DNA from: Pyrrhoderma lamaoense
Lineage: Eukaryota > Basidiomycota > Agaricomycetes > Hymenochaetales > Hymenochaetaceae
Reading direction: 5' to 3'
Assembly (NCBI GenBank): GCA_002794735.1
Contig: NBAZ01000001.1
Location: 558,001 to 622,000 of the forward strand
Length of the DNA: 64,000 nt
Under the pieces are notes generated by a model. That model was not told the origin of the DNA. It did not search any database and worked only from the letters and a program-made list of their open reading frames with translations. Positions 23,353-36,500 of this stretch are shown here, one piece after another; position 1 is the first letter of the stretch; the number at the start of each line of letters is the position of its first letter. A program made the translations under genes and the position numbers.

Positions 23353-25397
23353 ATGGCATCCGTGTATGCTCGAGCTCGGAGTAAAGAAGCACCCATGACG
23401 GGCATTGAATTCACGAATCGCGCGAGTACTACGCCTGTTTGGCGCGCTAATTCGGGGAATATGGACGTGAACGCTGGTTCAAACGCTGGTCAATGTTGTA
23501 CGAGTATGAAAAGTACGCGTCCTCTCTCTTCTATGTTTGAATCTCCTTTTGTCTTGAACAGGCTGCTGCTTGTGGAACGAGCGATAGCTTGCCTGTCTTA
23601 TCATGCAATTGAATCCGTCCGCTGGTTCAAGATACTTAAGCAACAAGAAACATCGCCTAAATATGTTCATTATAATATCTATCACGAACGCTGTGCTTAC
23701 AACTATCTGCTCATCTCCAGGAACACACAGTATTGCAAATCCTCCCGCTTCTCCATTTGACCCGCAAAAAGAGAACGAGACCGCGCCAAAACCTATTTTT
23801 GGTGAGGGTCTTCGCTATCTCTTCCGACCTCCCTCCACATCCGCTGCGTTCTCGGGATCATCCTCTTCGGTGTTGACCCCTCATGTTTCAGCTCCACAAG
23901 AGATTCAAGATGTAGATATGAGAGATGCTGAACTATCTTCTCCCCGAAGGCACGCGTAGGCTCGAAAGTAGATGTTGGTGATGGGTTGATGCAACGAATG
24001 GAACGGGGTAGAGGTCAAAGTTGCTTTGAAAACGATGAAAGAGGGCGTAATGAGAGTAAGGGAGGTGCGGACAAGGAGAATGAGAGCCCTGAACGAAGGA
24101 TCATCTCCAATGCAGCTGTCAGGCGTATCGCTCGTAGACAAATGAGGGGTAGATCTTATCGTGGACCACGAGCTATTCCTCCACGGCTTGGCGACTTACA
24201 TGAAGGAGCTGAGGAGTACGAAGATGATGAGGACTACAGTGGAGAGGATGATGAATATGCCATTAGCTCAATGGGGAAAGGGAAAAATCGACCAACATAC
24301 AACACTTCTAATCATTATACACTTAACATGCCTGGTCCTGCACAACCAAAAAACGATACACCTTATGTCCTTCTAGGGTATGTACCTGCTTTCTGTTCTT
24401 CGCTGCAGATTTTACATGTATTTATATTGGCTTAACTATCTACGTCTGCTTCATCTTTATAGATATGTACAGGTCATATTCAACTTATCATTAATACTTT
24501 TATTCCTGTATCTACTCGTGCAGTTTATTTTTACTGTTCAGAAAGATGTGGAACATCGAATTGGGGAGTACTCAGCTGGTGTGTGATTTTCTCTTACGCT
24601 TCATCTAGTATCTTATTGATTATTGTGCAATACTAGATATCTTGCAAGAAATCACAACTTGTGCCCAACTGTATGTAACAAATTTATGTGCAACGAGCCC
24701 GATACCCGCCATGCTCCATCAGTGTGCAACATGGGAAACTTGCATGAGTCGGGACCCCAAAGTCGTCGGACGTGCCAAGGTTGGTGCTGAGATGCTCGCA
24801 GAAGTAGTAAACGGATTCGTCGAGCCTATCAGCTGGAAGACTCTCGTAAGTCCGACTTTTTCACCTTTTTCGTCTTAAAATATCAATATTTGTGCTTATA
24901 CTCTCATCTAGATATTTACTCTTTCTTCATTATCTTTCATGACTGTATTCGTTAATGGACTTGTTATGCTTTATCGTGCACGGCTTCATCCAAGCGCCAA
25001 CCCCATTCCTTCTTCAGATACACAGGCCAACAACTCAAATGAAAACCAGCGTCATCAACCATTCCAGCACTTCCAACCAGCACACCTTCCATCTCCGCAT
25101 CTCTTTCACCCAGCCTATGGATATCTCCCAGCGAATGGCGGTATACATCAACAGAGACAAACCCAGTTAGGTATGCCAATGTCTTGGCGGGCTGAGAACA
25201 ATGAAGACGATAGTGAGGCAATGCCACGTCAGCGTAGAAGACTGGGAAGTGGAGTAGGAAGAGAGGAAAGAAACGATAGTTATGTGTTGATGCAGATGCA
25301 AATCCTTCTTCCTTCTTTGGTTGTTCCTCTGTCAGTAATTTGCTTTACGTCGGATGTATTTTTGTGCCCTTCCCTCCCTTCTCTCTTTTATATATGA
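23353..25397 (+). CDS. BRL1: Brl1/Brr6-domain nuclear envelope protein (nuclear pore biogenesis)
   Basis: join(23353..23503,23721..24377,24463..24578,24637..24845,24912..25397). The N-terminus is polar and disordered with an Arg-rich stretch (RRIARRQMRGRSYRG) and an acidic stretch (EYEDDEDYSGEDDEY). A first membrane segment follows (VIFNLSLILLFLYLLVQFIF). The luminal Cys domain contains TTCAQLYVTNLC and CATWETCMSRDPKVVGRAK, then EPISWKTL, then a second membrane segment. The four cysteines and the W-E-x-C-M-x-R-DP pattern are the Brl1/Brr6 signature. These proteins act at the nuclear envelope in pore assembly and lipid balance. One base is missing near 23949 (GG for GGG). The last ~40 codons are unsure; an unseen 3' intron could replace them. 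Brl1 and Brr6 cannot be told apart here. Confidence 0.85.
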
Positions 25398-26020
25398 TTA
25401 TTTCTTACATTATATTTCTATTAGTGGGAATAAGAAACTATTATGGCCTCGCTGCGTTACGCGTACTACTAGATGTGCAGTTATTTGAACAGATACTTCG
25501 CATCGACGCCCAATGCAAAATACATATAAATTGTCCTCCATACCTAGGCATAAAATTTCTACTTCTCAGAGTAGATAGCTTCCTCCATACTGATCATATT
25601 TGAAGTCTAGAACATGATAAGGTGTCCCTATATTTTCGGGAAATTGAGTATATCACCACCTCTTTTACTCGGCGCCTACTACTTCATTATCATAATATCA
25701 TTATACAAAGAACAAACGGGATGAGATGAGTAGAGCTTAGTTGATAGTCCCAGAAAGGTGATAAAGAGAAAAAAAGGAAACTCAAATAGTTCATCATAAA
25801 AGAACAACTATATTGATTGCAAAGGAGAAGGTGAGATGATAGGTATAAAATTTAAAGAAAAGAGAACAAAAACATGAAAGGGGCAAAAAGAAAAAACGCG
25901 GATATTGCGACATCTCATCTAGTATTACAAGAATCTCGATGTATAAGATTTTTGACTTAGATGCCACCCCTATCCTCTTATATCCACCAGAGTTTCAAAG
26001 TAATGCTATAGAAACAAAAA
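25398..26020. other. Convergent 3' intergenic region
   Basis: Lies between the ends of BRL1 (plus) and GID1 (minus). A/G-rich with poly-A runs consistent with polyadenylation regions; no gene seen. Confidence 0.5.
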
Positions 26021-28962
26021 TCAAGCTTCCAACAACTCCGACCTCACATTGATAAAAGCCGCATCTCCGGCCCCATCAACGCAAGTTGCAATATCACTGC
26101 ACTTGCCTGACGATACATCCTTTCTAACGCCGGTCGACTCGGCCGACCCTGTGATTCTAAAATAAGGGAGAGAGAGTTGATGTCAACAAAAGGAAACTCA
26201 TTAGCAAAAATCAGCGTAAGAATGCATTTTGCATAAATCAAGACTGTTTGTGATCCTTAACGCCGAAGAAAACAAAGGAAATACTCTTTGTAATAAAGAA
26301 AAAAGGTACATACTTAGGATCGCCTGGTTCACTTCCTGGGCGAGCGCCACTCGGGCCTCTTGACTTATCAATACTTGGACTTCGCCACCAGCTTTGCGTG
26401 GATTGTCGTAAGATATGAGACTAAACGCCTTTCTTAATAAGGCCTGAGCCTCTGGGCGAGTAGGGTTCTCCGCATGTAAAGCTCTGCCGTACGCTAGTGC
26501 TTCTGAGAGAGCAGTATTATAAGCGATGGTTGCAGGAGATGGCTTGGACTGGCTTGGAGAACGCTTCATGGATGGACTCTGAACAGGAATAACCTCCGTA
26601 TGAGAAGTCACGGATTTATGACCGATCTCAAAGCCATTTGTTGGAGGCCACGGAGTAGTATCCTCATCAACTTCCATATCTCGTCCATCTTGAACAATTT
26701 CTGATTTCCCTCCTTTAATCTTCGCTTCTTCCTTCTTCTCCAAGATTTGAGAGCCACCCTGCTGTTCTACCAATTCGTGAAGATCACTTATATGTAACAT
26801 CAACTCTATGAACTTCCGGCATTTGAGCTTGAGATGTAGAAAGCCATCATCTAGATCTAGTACACTAGGGAAAAGGTTTTTCAAGAGGCGTAGGACTAGG
26901 TCGATGTCTCCTGAGAGTACTGCGTTCACTACTTGCTGACGAGAACGCATTGCATTCGACTCTTGATCCCCTACAGACTGTCCCAGAGAAAGCGGCCCTC
27001 CGAGTTCGTCTAGTCCATCAGTTTCCATCTTGATATCCACGTCAGAACGCGAAATTTGTTCTATACATGATTTCTTCTCCTTTGCATCGATTTGAGCTTT
27101 TAACGCGTTTGCTGTTTGTTCATATCCATGATGTTGTAGATAAGACAGGACAAGTTTATCAATTGGTTCCGAGTAGTCTGGAGGAAGTTTGATGGGGACA
27201 AAATCGTCATCTCCATTCTGCTCCTTCTTCACTTCAGATTTCCCATCTGCCCTACATCCTGCCTAAACTCAAAGATATCACGAGATTCATCAAGTAACCA
27301 CTTGACTGGGGCCCCTTGGATTTTTTCCCACACTTTTTCGCGAGAGCGGTGGACATGACTATCAATATCGTATTTAAACGGCTCATGACCAAAATTGGCG
27401 CGTATGCCCTCTCCTTGAGTTCTCAATCCTACAGAAGGGTAAAGATCGGGGACAGTCGGCCCTATATTCTCAAACACATAATCTAGAGAAAGTTAGTAAG
27501 AACCACTCTAGTTATTATTATACTGCCACTTACCAAGAAAACGACCGTTCTTTGTGAAAAAAGCCCTCCTATTACTGAAATCGATCCCACAACCGATAGT
27601 ATCTCCAGCTAATACTTCGTTGAGAAGTAAGTAGTAGTGAAAAGACTAGATACATACTTGTGAAGGTTGGTCCAAATTGCATACCGTCCCTCCCATCAGA
27701 AAAAGATTTGCCATCGTCCCCATGGTATCCCCAGGAGTTATGCTCCCAGCCAGGTAAGCGGTTTATTTTCACGCTGGCACTACTAAAACTGAAGCGAATG
27801 TCAGGCATGAAAAGAAAAGATGTTGATAAAGATTACCCAACGCTGATGTGCCTAGACAAGTTTAATCAGTTCTCTTGTCATAGCTGTATGAAATTCAGAG
27901 CGCACCCTTGAACACCTTTGTCTTGGACAGTAACTTCATAGTAGTAGATACCACATAAAGGAGAAATCGGGAAGTTTGCTCGAGCAGCGGCAGCGTCCTT
28001 CTCCCCGTTGCTCGAAGGCCCTAAGCTGAAATGAGCCACATAGCGAGTTTTCAGTACACAGACTTACCTTGAAAATGGAGATTCCTTCCATCTTCAGAAA
28101 TTTGTAGGAGCCTGTGTTTATCGTGTTCATTCCATTGGGTTGGAAGCTGAAGAATTGGATCAGATTTTGCACCAGCTACAATTTGGTTTCGCAGTCGTTC
28201 ACGCCCACGTTCACCATGCGGTATCATTGTTCGAGATAAGCTTCCGCTTGACTCACTATCTTCATCACTAGAAAAATTAGGGGTTGACGTTCTTCCTGAA
28301 CTCGTGGTGTAATTCCTGGAAGATGAAGTAGATCCGTCAGTCCTAAATAACTCATGAAACCCTGAGTGCCGCAAATAAGTGGGTTTTTTCATAGGTACAG
28401 GAGCTCCAGATCCTTGTATATGATGTCCATAAGGAGAGTAACTTGTCTGAAAGGGTAACATAGGTTGGCCTGTTCGGGAAGGGTAGCCTTGAGTAGTCGA
28501 TGTTTGCCTCGCTGAGTTCAATGAAGGTCTTGTTTGTGGCCTTGTAGGGGATGTGGAGGCAGTGTTCCTCGGCGAGGGTGAGGAGCTGGATCCAATCACC
28601 CGTGGCTCAAATGTAGAGATAATACTTTGTAGTCCGAAGCTACCTGGGAGTATCGGCGCCGCGGAGGCAGAAACTGAGCGTGCACCCCGTATCGGGCCAC
28701 TTCCCCCACCAAGTGGATGTCGAGGCTGCACCGAGCCAGTACTCATACTTGTATGACGTACATTGACAAGCGGTCGATTGAACTCAATTCCGCCGTACAT
28801 TGGTCGAGGACTCGCTCTCTGTTGTAATCGTTCACGATTCAAGGAATAATTGCTTGATGTAATTTCATTGATATTTAGCAAATTTTCAATATTACGTGCA
28901 GTTGCTCCTGAAGTTGGTACCGAAGGTGTTCTCGAAGGAATTTGTCTGTTAGGATTAGCCAT
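26021..28962 (-). CDS. GID1: RanBPM/Gid1-type SPRY-LisH-CTLH-CRA protein, GID/CTLH E3 ligase subunit
   Basis: Complement(join(26021..26156,26314..27482,27534..27608,27658..27788,27906..28020,28068..28962)). About 280 residues of Ser/Pro-rich disorder come first. The SPRY domain starts at NLHFQG and passes CGIYYYEVTVQDKGVQG, GWEHNSWGYHGDDGKSF and GDTIGCGIDFSNRRAFFTKN. LisH follows (DKLVLSYLQHHGYEQTANAL). CTLH/CRA is recognised by QQVVNAVLSGDIDLVLRLL, EALAYGRAL and ERMYRQASAVILQLALMG. Homologues (yeast Vid30/Gid1, human RanBP9/10) scaffold a ubiquitin ligase that degrades gluconeogenic enzymes. The start is the MANPNRQIP ATG. Two single-base gaps in G/C runs (about 27250 and 26071) need closing; the second restores the CRA end GDAAFINVRSELLEA. 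The acceptor at 28021 is ...CTTAG, which alone keeps frame. Confidence 0.88.
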
Positions 28963-29355
28963 AGCAAACAAACGAGTTTCAAAACAATGTAGAGAGAGTA
29001 CAAGGACTACTAGCAATAACACTATGCAATAGTTCAGGAGTACTAAGACTATTTTACGAGTCAGTTTCCTCACCCCTATGTAGATTAAGAATGTTATCAC
29101 CTTTGTGCACTTAGTTCTTTGTAAGTTGGCATACGTGTTAGAATAGCTGATGGAAGATGAGAGTCACAATTGATGTGAACGGATCCAGCAGACCCTGACA
29201 AACGCGTCATGACATGAACGGCGCAGCCTCTACTCAACTTTGTTTCCCGACCGTCACAAAACGCGACACATCTCGTCTTCCTCCCTGATGTTCATAAAGT
29301 ATCTATAAAAAGGAGGAGAAACTATTACACAAGCAACCTTGCAAGACAAAGTTGA
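28963..29355. promoter_or_regulatory. Divergent promoter between GID1 and a C2H2 gene
   Basis: Contains an ACGCGT box (29202-29207, MCB-like) and a second ACGCGA-type sequence near 29260. TATAAA-like sequence occurs at about 29300, within 60 bases of the plus-strand start. Regulatory role inferred. Confidence 0.35.
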
Positions 29356-30503
29356 ATGATGGAAACAGATACTAGTACAGTTATTGCTTCCTGTAGATGG
29401 GCTTGGTGTCGGCAAGTCTTTGATGAGGAGTACAAACTCGTGAAACACGTTTTAGATGAGCATATCGCTATAGCAATACCAATAAAACGGCGTGATATTC
29501 CTCTTGAGAAACGAGCTAAGGATGGAACTAGTTTTGAAGGTAGGATAAATGAAGCTTAATACAGTTTTGCATGTGCGTTGATAGTTGTAACATCTTTGCA
29601 GACAGCATTCCAACTTCATCATTCTTATCGGGTGTGATAATCTCTAATGAAGGTGATCGTTAAGGTCTTTTTCTTCTGCCCTCTTTTTGGCTGACAAATG
29701 TATCCAATCTTACAGAAAAGGATGTCAACCTATCCTTCAAGCCTAAAGCTCAAGGGCAGCAAAGACTTCTGTCCTCACCTATACTGTCAGTTGCGCCAAG
29801 TGGTTTTGGAGCCCTGGATGCCTCTTCTTCTCCATCTCCCGAACCCAATGCGATGCTTGTTGAGACTCCAAGTCTCAATGAGATCGTATCCAACACATTA
29901 CATACAGTCAGCAAGCAGCCGCCTAGTCCTCAGTTAAGACCGCATTCCATTGCAAAGAAAATAGGCTTCTCAGCCATCAAGCACCAAATATCCATGGATA
30001 TTGAAAAACCTGGAACAAATTTATCTACAATCGCACCTTCCCAACTAATTATGAGTTTGGAGGCTCACCCAGAGGATCAAACGGGATGTAGTGATGAAAG
30101 CCATTCTGAAATTTCATCTCCTTCTCAGATGTCCTCGTCAACAAATCTATCTCGTCGATTTCGGACAGGATACATTCGTCTTGATCCGGACTCAAGACAG
30201 TCTCAGACTAATACTTTGTCAAATTTACCTTCGCTTCAGCAGCCTTCACGGCAAGAGAATACTCAAGTGCATTCTCACACGGGATCCTATCTGCAAAATG
30301 CATCTTCAGACTTAACCCCTTCCCATGCAGCTGTAAGCAATACATATGTAAACGATACAGATCTATTTGCGCCCCTCCAAGACCCATCAATACCTCTATT
30401 TAGTCAATCCCTCAACACCTTTCAAAGTCAAAGTCAATATCAGTTACAGACACAGGCACCTTATACATTCGAATCTCAATGTAGCTTTGATTCTCAATTA
30501 TGA
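29356..30503 (+). CDS. Single-finger C2H2 protein with long Ser/Gln-rich tail
   Basis: join(29356..29539,29602..29652,29716..30503), 340 aa, all phases consistent. Near the N-terminus lies one C2H2 finger of canonical spacing (C-x4-C-x12-H-x4-H; CRWAWCRQVF, then KLVKHVLDEH), followed by a basic IPIKRRDIP patch. The rest is low-complexity Ser/Pro/Thr, becoming Gln/Ser-rich at the end (NTFQSQSQYQLQTQ). Composition suggests a DNA- or RNA-binding regulator with a disordered effector tail, but one finger is too little for a firm claim. The second Met codon (29359) is an equal start. Confidence 0.7.
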
Positions 30504-31103
30504 AGATAACCGTAAGAAGCTCATTTCACAGCTTACAAATATTGTGCGTGATGACTTTTTAGGGTGATTCGAGTTTGTGCTAAATGTAAGTCATAGATAA
30601 TCATGGCACTGGTATCCAAAAGTGATCCTAGCATTAAAATAAAACGCAGCTTAGCCATCACGGCGTTTTTACAAATTTGGGATTTATGCATAGTCCACTG
30701 CCAGTATCTAGTTTTCATGTCTTCAGGCTATTTATATATATCTTTACAATTTATTTTTCAATACCTATACGCTAGATATCTTGATCTTATTAATCAGATC
30801 TACATGTATACTAGACAATCTAGTCTAATCAATATATTTAGCTTGGACATATTGAACCACCTTTGCTACAAGGGCATTTATGAGCCATCAATGGCTTTAG
30901 TCGATATCACGAGTCATGCCCAAACTTTGCACCTTTCATCTTTGCACATATTCTTCTAGTCATATACCCTTATTACAACAAAGAAACTGAAAACAAGAAG
31001 ATACCATTTTTGACCTCGTGCACCAAAGCAGTAAACATAAATACCAGTCTTTAAGGCTGTTTAATCTAGCGATCGCCAAGGCGAAGCAGTAGCCTTGACT
31101 TAG

Positions 31104-32009
31104 ATGCAACTGATCACGAGCTTCGTACATTTTCAGTTTTCTCTTCAACTCAGAACTGTAGTGAACATCGTGATCAATAAAGGTAAACATGTAGCTGGAG
31201 ATGTGCCTATATCTTTCATCCAAAGAGTTTTTAGAAACAATTTCCTGGCGAATTTGAAAGAAGGGTTGCTCAAAGTAAGGGGTTGTTCATAACATCCATA
31301 CATTCCCGATGAACCCTGTTATTCTACTTTGCATAGAAATAAGAGAGAAACATCCATATGCACGGGCTACATACAGAAGGACGATAACAACGGATATGCA
31401 GAAGCATGGACTGTCCTCTGTGAGTCTTCTTCAGAACATCTCTTAAACATCTCTAAAATAACATCAGTCAATGATCCGAGGACTTGTCGAACTTATGTAA
31501 CGCAAATGCCTACCAAAGATGAAGCTGCTGCTAAACTCTATCGCTATCTCGAATTCGAAGAACCTTCACAAACCGATCACGATTTCGATCCCGTCAGGTT
31601 ATGTACGACGTATATCCATCATAAAGTACTAGTGATTGATCTTTCCTTTATCTAGTGCTAAAAGAGTTTAAACATGTGCGACTACTTTATAAGATAGACG
31701 AAAGAGGAAAACATAACGTCCTTGGTATATCGTTCATATATCGTATTCCTAGTCTAGTACCAAGTACTGACCTATTTATTCCGTAACGCTGTTAAAGTTG
31801 AACACCAAATTTGCGGATGGCGAATCGCTGAGGACACAAAACTCGCCGCAATCTCATCTATGGTTGAGTTTTTAGGTCACCAATTTGCAGCAGATTTCGC
31901 AAAGATTTGTCCTATTGACCTCAGCAATGCAGAAAATCTCAGCTGGAGAACACTAGTAAACAGTGCGTGGAATATATCAAACACTTGTTCGCAGGCCCAG
32001 AGTTCCTGA
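31104..32009 (+). CDS. Unidentified protein, provisional multi-exon model
   Basis: Two stretches look coding. 31337-31592 begins NKRETSICTGYIQKDDNNGY and ends HDFDP. 31758-32009 begins YQVLTYLFRNAVKVEHQICG, contains AAISSMVEFLGHQFAADFAK and LSNAENLSWRTL, and ends at TGA. A GT donor after 31592 and a CTAG acceptor at 31757 join them in frame (165-nt intron). An upstream frame (31104-31274, ending at a GTAAGG donor) would not join in phase, so the true 5' end or a missing base is unresolved. No domain recognised. Confidence 0.35.
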
Positions 32010-32646
32010 TAAATCATATATATATATGTACAGCTGCACGTATGCTTTGTAAGTCAAAGGTACTTTTGAAGCAGGTTCAATCTGAGCAACTAGGTGGAGA
32101 ACATTGTCTTGACAAATTCCATCGAATGAAGTGAATTCACTTGGAGAGTGGAAGGTATAATTCTATCTATTAACATGACAATCATATCACTCAGGCATCT
32201 GTCATCTATTTAGTTCGTAATGAGTTAGAGGGACACTAATGCACGTTGAAGATCCTTGTATGATAAGAGCTATAGAGGTAGCAAGTAATAAGATGATGAG
32301 AGACGCAAGAAAACTAAGTGCAAGTCTCATAAAACAATGGGATTGTTAATTTAGAGTTGTATATTAACCTCAATGCCTTTCAATTTGAAAAAAAAAATCA
32401 TATACACTTGTCTAGAGCCTCATATCATTCTTTTTGAACATACATCCCTAACTCCCGGCCAATGAAAGGAGAAAAATCAATTCAAAAACCTTACACTAGC
32501 AAACGATTAGTGTCCTGTGGACTCACTCACATGAGAGGTTGAAAACGCTGTTCTACCAATTTTATATTAATTGAGCTCGTTCTGTATTCACTATCATCAT
32601 GATTTATGTACCATTATACTATTTCTCGGGCTAAAGCTTGTTACCG
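32010..32646. other. No gene recognised
   Basis: AT-rich convergent region between the unidentified plus-strand locus and the minus-strand C2H2 gene. Confidence 0.45.
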
Positions 32647-33506
32647 TCACTGGCGATATTCCGGGACAGGTCTCCCTGTGCCTTGTAGGAAGATTTTCTT
32701 ATAAAGTTCTTCATCCTCGATGTTTTTGATGTGTCTATTTATAACGTGCTGTCTTAGTTCGCCCCATCTGGCATTTTGATATTGATAGATACAATCTGGT
32801 ATTCCACACTTATATGGAAGATCTGGTTGAACGTATGTAATGTTTGGGTGCTCATCTTTAAAATGTGCTTGAAGGCGAGTTCCTGTACACAGCGGTTTAT
32901 TACAAACTCTGCATTTGAAATATGGAGCGGCCTCCTTATGTTGTGCTTCTGCAGCTGGTCTACCGAATTCAGTCCCACAATCATCACACTTATACTCTCC
33001 CACTGTAATTCGTACTCGGGGGTGTATGATTCTGCCGCTAGCAGGCGAGTATGTTCCCTGAACAAATTGGAATTGGCTACCATGTAAATTCGTCGGATTT
33101 GATATCATTTCTCTTCTAATTGCTCTACCATGATCATTAGTAGTGTAGGAGCTAGTGGCTGCCGTCTTTACATGTGGCCTATGACCATATCCCGATTTAT
33201 TCGCTGGGTGGCTTACCGGCCCGTTGCCAGGTATGGAAGACGAAGAGTATGTACCATTGGCGGCTGACGGTTCATTGCTGCCGGTGCAGCTCGTGATGAC
33301 GATGATGGTAGCGGTCTTGCCGTTGTAGGGCGATTCACTGTGACTGGTGGCGGTCTATGTTGGTCACCACTCTGGTTTGCCGAATCAGGCGACAAAATTG
33401 AGCTAATACTCATATTATGTTTCGGCATAATTCCAAGCTCAAAAGTCTCCTTTCTCCAATTCGGAAGGATAGTACGATACTCGAGTTGATGGCATTCGAG
33501 ATCCAA
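32647..33506 (-). CDS. C2H2 zinc-finger protein
   Basis: The N-terminal ~170 residues are Ser/Pro/Arg-rich (SILSPDSANQSGDQHRPPP). The C-terminal part carries Cys/His pairs in series: YKCDDCGTEFGRP, then FKCRVCNKPLCTGTRLQAHF, then YKCGIPDCIYQYQNARWGEL ending in QHVINRH. The last finger has the C-x4-C form. A HPNITYVQPDLPYKC linker resembles the linker before the last fingers of the two C2H2 proteins at 59-64 kb, suggesting distant kinship. One base is missing near 33255 (CCAATGG for CCAAATGG or similar) between the two halves. Start may be 33506 or the MPKHNMS Met 26 codons downstream. Probable DNA-binding protein. Confidence 0.65.
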
Positions 33507-36500
33507 TTAACAAGCTTTAATACTTATAAAGATTCCATGATGCTTGAGAATCAATCCCGCTTTGCATCATGTCGTGAGATCTGAGCCAGCATATCAGAAT
33601 AAATAAGCATTATATAGAGAAATATGCATGTTCAACGTGCTTATATCATCTAATATATATATATATCAAGAAGAAAGCAATTTAATTTACTTGAGATATT
33701 TTTTCATGGAGCAAGCTAAAGTAAAATCTTGTGTCTCCAGACGAGTTGGATCTAAGGTAAAGTTGGAAAATTAGAACGCAGTATCCTTTTTCGCTTTGTA
33801 GAAATGCAATTTTAAGCAGCTTAGCTATGACTTTTAGTACGTGCCCATTGGTTCAGAAATAGTGTGTCATATTCCTCGATTAAATGTCATGAAGTGACCA
33901 CACGCTCAAAGTTTTTGAGGGAAAAGTATTTTTTCAAATAACTAGGTACATCGCATATAACCTGAAAAAAATGTAGCTTAATTCGAAGAGTGCAATTTTG
34001 AGTGCTAGTAGATACAGCAAACTGAAAAAATTGTAAAAAAAAAAAAAAAGCTTGTGTATCCTTACAATTACTACTCTACGATGATAGGTGGAAAGTTTCT
34101 TTGCGTTATAATGAACTAGGCGTCCCTAAGAAACGCATAGGAGGTTTTACTACAAGGTGGAAAGGACGCTAAAAGTTATAAGCGATATACGCCTTTTGTA
34201 TATTTTCTCGTTTGAAATTGAGGAAGCAGTCGCTTATGTGTCCAGCATCCTTTCATATATCCAGCTGTCTGCATATTGTGATTTTATTCATCTGGGTTTA
34301 CAGTAATCAGGTAAAATCTTGGAGGTTAGATCATTCATCGGAGTAGCGATCTATGAATCATATCTGAAAAGACTGCCCTAGTAATTCTAACCAATTTCTC
34401 AGGCACTACCAAGTAGTCACAGTGCCCTCTGTCTGTACTCGCATGTATAAGAACATTATCATCAAGAAAGCCCCCGTGATTCGAAGTTTATGAGATCCGA
34501 CGATCAAGCGGGACATCTCAGAGTTTAGATGGGGAGTTCGGCGTCATATTTGATCTAAAGATCTACTAGACCGGTCCGAATCAAAAGGTCCACACAGATT
34601 GATATATCACCACTAATTATAATCTCTAACATCTACATTGAGAGGACTTTATCTAGCATCTAACCTTTCCAAATCCAAACAGATTAGCACCGAAAGACCT
34701 AGTAAAGCATGAATTGCCCCGAATTTGAAATTGTTTTTTGGGGGCGTAGTAAAGAGGTGACGAATGAGATGACCGGTGTAAAGGATACTCTCCACTTGTA
34801 CCGGATTCAAATCTGATCATCACAGAAGGCTAAAGTACCCTCTCTCTTTTCTCTCTCTTTGCGGCACGCGGCAGAGATGTGACCGATTTAGATTGGTGTA
34901 GCTCATAGCTCTGATAGGGGGGTGCCTGGGATCATACTAATGGCACTTTGCAAATCTTAAATTTTCTTGCGTTTGGATCATCAGCTAATCTTGCTGCTAT
35001 GATACATCAATATTCTATACACTTTACTATATCAATGCTGCATATCGACAATTGCATCATTTCGATGCTATCTCCGACCCCACCTAAGCCTTTTATATGT
35101 TCTCTTCCTTTCCTAGTCTTGTTTCCTTTTTTTTGTTTGACTAAATCTTTAAGCTGTGAATCTCTCGATGCAATCAACTATATGTACGAGTTAGTCAACA
35201 GTATTAAGCGAAGAATCTTTCGAAATCAATTAACTCAAAGAAGCGGAACACGAAAAGGTGTAAGATCCTCAAGTACCAAATACTCTCCGCTCTATACGTG
35301 CCGAGGTAAAACCAACAAAGCTCCCTGTGATTTTTTTTGGGTATCTGTGTATCTGTAGCGAGAGGCCACAGGGGTTTCTCTTATATTATTATCTGAACCG
35401 TACGTTTACAATAGAGCGGCTGTCAGTAAAGATTATCATAGGTATCTTAACGACGAAACTTTCAGTTAGGTAGCATGAAAAAAAAAAATAAATTTCTGTT
35501 ATGCATAGATGTCATCGGTTGCCTAACGCCGAGAGAAGAAAGAAGCCCTAGAATCAGCTAGTACAGAGAATGCTTTTGCGAGTGTTTTCTATTTCTAGAT
35601 TTTAGATTTCCCACAAATCCAATTCTTGCCTCGGCGCCATGTAGAAGAACAAGATCTTCCACCTCTTAAAAATCTTCCTCACTTTTCCTGTCTTGTCGAT
35701 GATCAGTCGCTACTTCATTGGTTCATTTTACGGACGGACGAGCAAGAGGGACTAAGGCGGACTTGACTAGATAAGCTGTACTATGAGCTGTTTGAGCTGT
35801 GAACTCTCTGCGTACTGCTGATTATGAAGATGAATGACTTGGCATCCCCTTTTCCTTCACTTGGCTTCTATATTTTTCGTAGATAGAATAACACGATAAG
35901 TCTTTGGGGTCATGGCAATAGAAACACGAATATTACTCACTCACGCTCCGGCCCAAGAAGGGACAGCAAAGAAATGAGGAAAAGACAGGGGGAAACCGCG
36001 GCAAGAGTATAGCCCCCTGGAGATTACTGGAAAAGCTCTCCAATGGAATGGCGCAGAGGAAGCCGGTGAACAATATCCGATAGTTATGTGTTCGTAAAGT
36101 ATTGGGAGACAAAGAAAAAGGCGCTGTGAAGCACACAGAGAATGTGCTAAAGAATCAGTCAATTACACATGCATATATGCGTGTGTGTGTGAAAGATAAA
36201 AGAAGGTTTTTTGAATGCTTCGATATCAACATGCATTCAAATACTATCTGTGAAACTCCGAGTCAGGGAAGAAATAGAAGCGAAGACAAGAGAGAGAGCA
36301 AGCTAGAATCCCTCCCTCCTCAGATTCCCTTCGAGTGATACAAGATGAACAAGGAAAAAAATACGTATATGTGACAATTCTACCCACAACCCCCCTTTCT
36401 TTTTTTAATTATATATAAACTTCTTTTCTTCCGGGCCATCCATACAAAGTTTTCTTTCAAACAGGTTATCGAATGGAGAAAAATCTACCGTTCACCAGTG

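Noticed and set aside
30603..30959. 118-codon hydrophobic frame
   Set aside because: AT-rich sequence readily gives Ile/Leu/Tyr-rich frames; no start context or homology.
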